Origin: Mucilaginibacter aquariorum
GTDB lineage: Bacteria; Bacteroidota; Bacteroidia; Sphingobacteriales; Sphingobacteriaceae
Assembly (NCBI RefSeq): GCF_024498135.1
Contig: NZ_JANHOH010000002.1
Span: 558,001-622,000, forward strand
DNA length: 64,000 nt
Direction of reading: 5' to 3'
Shown here in pieces: positions 61,781-64,000 of the stretch. The stretch's first letter is position 1; every line of letters begins with the position of its first letter. Position numbers and translations under genes: made by a program. The notes under the pieces are model-generated. The model had not been told where the DNA came from and did no database searches. It saw only the letters and a program-made list of their open reading frames with translations.

Positions 61781-63442
61781 TTGAAATATCTTGCCACAGC
61801 CATTTTAGGCATACTTAATAAACAGGAAAAGCAAAAGATAGTCAGCCTGATCATACTTGATCTGGTTATAGGCATACTTGATATTACTTTTTTAGGGGGA
61901 ATGTTATTGGTTATAAACTTTTACACCAACGGCGGCGCTTCTACTCCACAGGTTATCACACATTATTTTGATAAGGATTCTTTACTGCTTATCAGCGGAT
62001 TTTTTCTGCTGTTTGGGTTGAAGAACTGGTTGGGTTACCGCATAACCAGGTCGCAAAACTTTTTCTTTTACAGGGTGGCCTCGCGCTTATCCGACAGGAA
62101 TATCAGGCAGTATTTAAAGGATAGTTACATCCGGTTCATCAATGTAGATTCATCGGTGCTGATCCGTAAAATAAGCCAGCAGCCTATCGAATTCAGTAAT
62201 TATATCCTCACCAATGTGCAGCAGGTAGTATCGCAAAGCATCCTGATATTTTTTACTATTGTTGCCATCCTGTTTTATCATCCATCGTTGTTTTTGCTAC
62301 TTTTTGTGTTGCTGTTGCCACCTGTAGTTTCACTGGCCTGGTTTATCAGGAAACGGTTGAAAAACATACGTGCCGATAATAAAATTACCGGCGAAAAAAC
62401 GATCCAGCATCTGCAGGAATCGTTAGCCGGATATGTAGAAAGCAACGTTTTTGGAAAAGATGATTTCTTTGTAAACCGATACTACAGCTATCAAAACAGA
62501 CTAAACGAAAACATTGCCACCCAGCAAACTTTACAGGGGCTTCCATCACGATTGATAGAAGTATTCGCCATCCTCGGTTTTTTTATACTGGTTGCTATTA
62601 ACAAGTGGAGCGCCAACGCCCCCGGTATCGATCTGCTGAACATTGGAGTTTTTATGGCCGCGTCGTACAAGATCATTCCCGGAATAGTTAAAATACTGAA
62701 CAGCACGGGACAGATAAAAGCCTATGAGTTTACCCTGAAGGATCTGCAGCCATTAGCAGAAATTTCATCCGGCAGAGCCATAAAAGTCCCGGTGCCTATC
62801 ACCTCAATAAAGTTTGATAAAGTAGCGTTTCAATTTAAAAACAGGCAGATTTTGGACAATTGCAGTTTTGAAATAAGCGCGGGTGATATGGCGGGTATCT
62901 CAGGCCATTCTGGTTTGGGCAAAACTACTATTGTTAACCTGTTGCTTGGCTTTTTAACGCAGGATGCGGGCGATATCCTCATCAATAATACTATAACCGA
63001 TAGGGCTGACAGGCAAAATTACTGGCCGCGCATATCCTACGTTAAACAGCAGGGCTTTTTTATAAATGATACCATTCTCAAAAATATAGTTTTAACGGAT
63101 GGTGCATATAATGCCGGTAAACTGGCCGAAACAATGAGTATTTGCGGTATTGATAATATGCTGATGGAACATCCTGAAGGCATAAACAAAGTAATTACCG
63201 AGAACGGAAAAAACATAAGTGGCGGTCAACGGCAAAGGATTGTGCTTGCCCGTGCCTTATATCACAATTTTGATATGCTGATATTGGATGAGCCTTTTAA
63301 TGAGATGGATGCCGCTGCGGAAAATATTATCCTAAACAGGTTAAAGCAATTTACACAACAGGGTAAGATAATACTCTTTATTACCCATAATCAGGAAAGC
63401 CTGACTTTCTGCAACAAAATTATTCTACCCAATGGCAACTAA
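61781..63442 (+). CDS. ABC transporter, fused permease and ATPase
   Basis: The 553-residue MsbA-like half-transporter has six hydrophobic spans (about 20-310) and a nucleotide-binding domain (about 335-553). The domain has Walker A GHSGLGKTTI (about 374-383), signature ISGGQRQRIVL (about 475), Walker B MLILDEPF (about 498) and an H-loop FITHN. The start is TTG at 61781, ten bases after the previous stop. Position among sugar-transfer genes suggests export of a lipid-linked glycan or polysaccharide. A protein or lipid substrate is possible. Confidence 0.88.
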   Translation: MKYLATAILGILNKQEKQKIVSLIILDLVIGILDITFLGGMLLVINFYTNGGASTPQVITHYFDKDSLLLISGFFLLFGLKNWLGYRITRSQNFFFYRVASRLSDRNIRQYLKDSYIRFINVDSSVLIRKISQQPIEFSNYILTNVQQVVSQSILIFFTIVAILFYHPSLFLLLFVLLLPPVVSLAWFIRKRLKNIRADNKITGEKTIQHLQESLAGYVESNVFGKDDFFVNRYYSYQNRLNENIATQQTLQGLPSRLIEVFAILGFFILVAINKWSANAPGIDLLNIGVFMAASYKIIPGIVKILNSTGQIKAYEFTLKDLQPLAEISSGRAIKVPVPITSIKFDKVAFQFKNRQILDNCSFEISAGDMAGISGHSGLGKTTIVNLLLGFLTQDAGDILINNTITDRADRQNYWPRISYVKQQGFFINDTILKNIVLTDGAYNAGKLAETMSICGIDNMLMEHPEGINKVITENGKNISGGQRQRIVLARALYHNFDMLILDEPFNEMDAAAENIILNRLKQFTQQGKIILFITHNQESLTFCNKIILPNGN

Positions 63443-64000
63443 TACCCCCCAGGCTCTCATCATACTCACACCCGGTTTCCCCGCCAATGAAGCTGATAGC
63501 ACCTGTATTACGCCGCTGCAAATATTTGTAAAAGCCCTTCAGCAAAATTATCCGGGCGTTAAAATTATTGTACTTGCTTTTCAATATCCATTTGTTGCAA
63601 AAAAATATGTGTGGAATAATGTAAATGTGATTGCCTTTGGTGGCAAAGGGAGGGGTAAGCTGTTCCGGCTGATGGTATGGTTTAGGGTTTGGCAACGTTT
63701 AAAAAAGTTAAACACGCAATACAAGGTAATGGGATTGTTAAGTCTTTGGCTAAACGAATGCGCTTTTATAGGCAACAAGTTTGCCCGGTTTAAAGGCTTA
63801 AAACATTATTGCTGGCTGCTTGGGCAGGATGCAAAAGCGGGCAATGGTTACGTGCCCCGGTTAAACATGAAAGGTGATAAGTTGATTGCCATATCAGATT
63901 TTATTGTAAAGGAATACCACAGAAACTACAATGTAAAGTCACAGCATGTTATTCCAATAGGCTTGGATACTTCCTTATTTAGCAAGTCTGAAATTAAAAA
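63432..64000 (+). CDS. glycosyltransferase family 4-like protein (partial, runs off window)
   Basis: The first 189 codons are visible. ATG at 63432 overlaps the ABC gene by 11 bp (CAATGGCAACTAA), so translation is linked. The N-terminal Rossmann-like part ALIILTPGFPANEADSTCITPLQ and the segments IAISDFIVKEYHRNY and VIPIGLDTSLF match GT-B type retaining glycosyltransferases of family 4. The C-terminal catalytic half lies beyond 64000. It probably adds a sugar in the same polysaccharide pathway. Confidence 0.8.
   Translation, partial: MATNTPQALIILTPGFPANEADSTCITPLQIFVKALQQNYPGVKIIVLAFQYPFVAKKYVWNNVNVIAFGGKGRGKLFRLMVWFRVWQRLKKLNTQYKVMGLLSLWLNECAFIGNKFARFKGLKHYCWLLGQDAKAGNGYVPRLNMKGDKLIAISDFIVKEYHRNYNVKSQHVIPIGLDTSLFSKSEIK

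Noticed and set aside
1..64000. CRISPR arrays, prophage or full insertion sequences
   Set aside because: No regularly spaced direct repeats, Cas, integrase or transposase genes were found in any frame; the repeats seen are palindromic and dispersed.

Overview
The window looks like chromosomal DNA of a Bacteroidota bacterium, most likely Sphingobacteriaceae (Mucilaginibacter/Pedobacter type). This is inferred from the gene families (short primary sigma factor without region 1.1, DUF6428 in an ars operon, Bacteroidota-type ClpP, YtxH and OB-fold secreted proteins), a clear TAnnTTTG promoter in front of msrA, weak Shine-Dalgarno signals and several TTG starts. No phage, plasmid or CRISPR structure was seen. 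The last gene runs off the right edge.

Layout. 1-4.7 kb: a Nudix-type sugar regulator, a BadF/N-acetylglucosamine kinase-like gene, tRNA-Arg(TCT), and beside the tRNA a DUF4062/coiled-coil/zinc-ribbon protein that may be a defence gene. Two small genes follow, one a previously unmarked 53-residue acidic Pro/Glu-rich protein. 4.95-16.4 kb: a compact three-gene biosynthetic cluster, the most striking feature. It holds a hybrid NRPS-PKS (A-PCP-KS-AT-ACP-aminotransferase), an NRPS (C-A-PCP-TE; the second A domain reads as glycine-activating) and a Sfp-type phosphopantetheinyl transferase. The assembly line has no ketoreductase and carries a class III aminotransferase. If the first unit is an alpha-amino acid, it should give a 3,4-diamino (beta-amino) acyl-glycine, released linear or as a seven-membered lactam.

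16.5-28.5 kb: GH29 fucosidase; an ECF sigma/small protein/ClpP operon; phosphohexomutase; aspartokinase and DAP decarboxylase (lysine branch); cold-shock, YtxH and M1 peptidase genes. Several palindromic interspersed repeats and a 140-bp MITE-like element lie between these genes. 28.5-36.3 kb: Smr protein, methyltransferase, a complete ars operon (arsR, DUF6428 Cys-tail protein, arsC, acr3) with two copies of one operator, a Pro/Thr-rich secreted protein, an ArsR/SRPBCC pair and a PAS-PAS-GAF histidine kinase.

36.5-46 kb: a carbohydrate/uronate gene run (GH130, a large unknown protein, UxaC, DUF5009 membrane protein, YdjC deacetylase, Tat small subunit plus GMC dehydrogenase, TPR protein). 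46-55.3 kb: an MFS exporter, then a metal-efflux operon (response regulator, 91-residue unknown, histidine kinase, TolC-like, adaptor lipoprotein, HME-RND pump). 55.3-61 kb: TetR plus SDR with shared operator-like sites, NDH-2, primary sigma factor, cold-shock protein and exported MsrA/MsrB. 61-64 kb: start of an exopolysaccharide cluster (sugar transferase, ABC transporter, partial glycosyltransferase).
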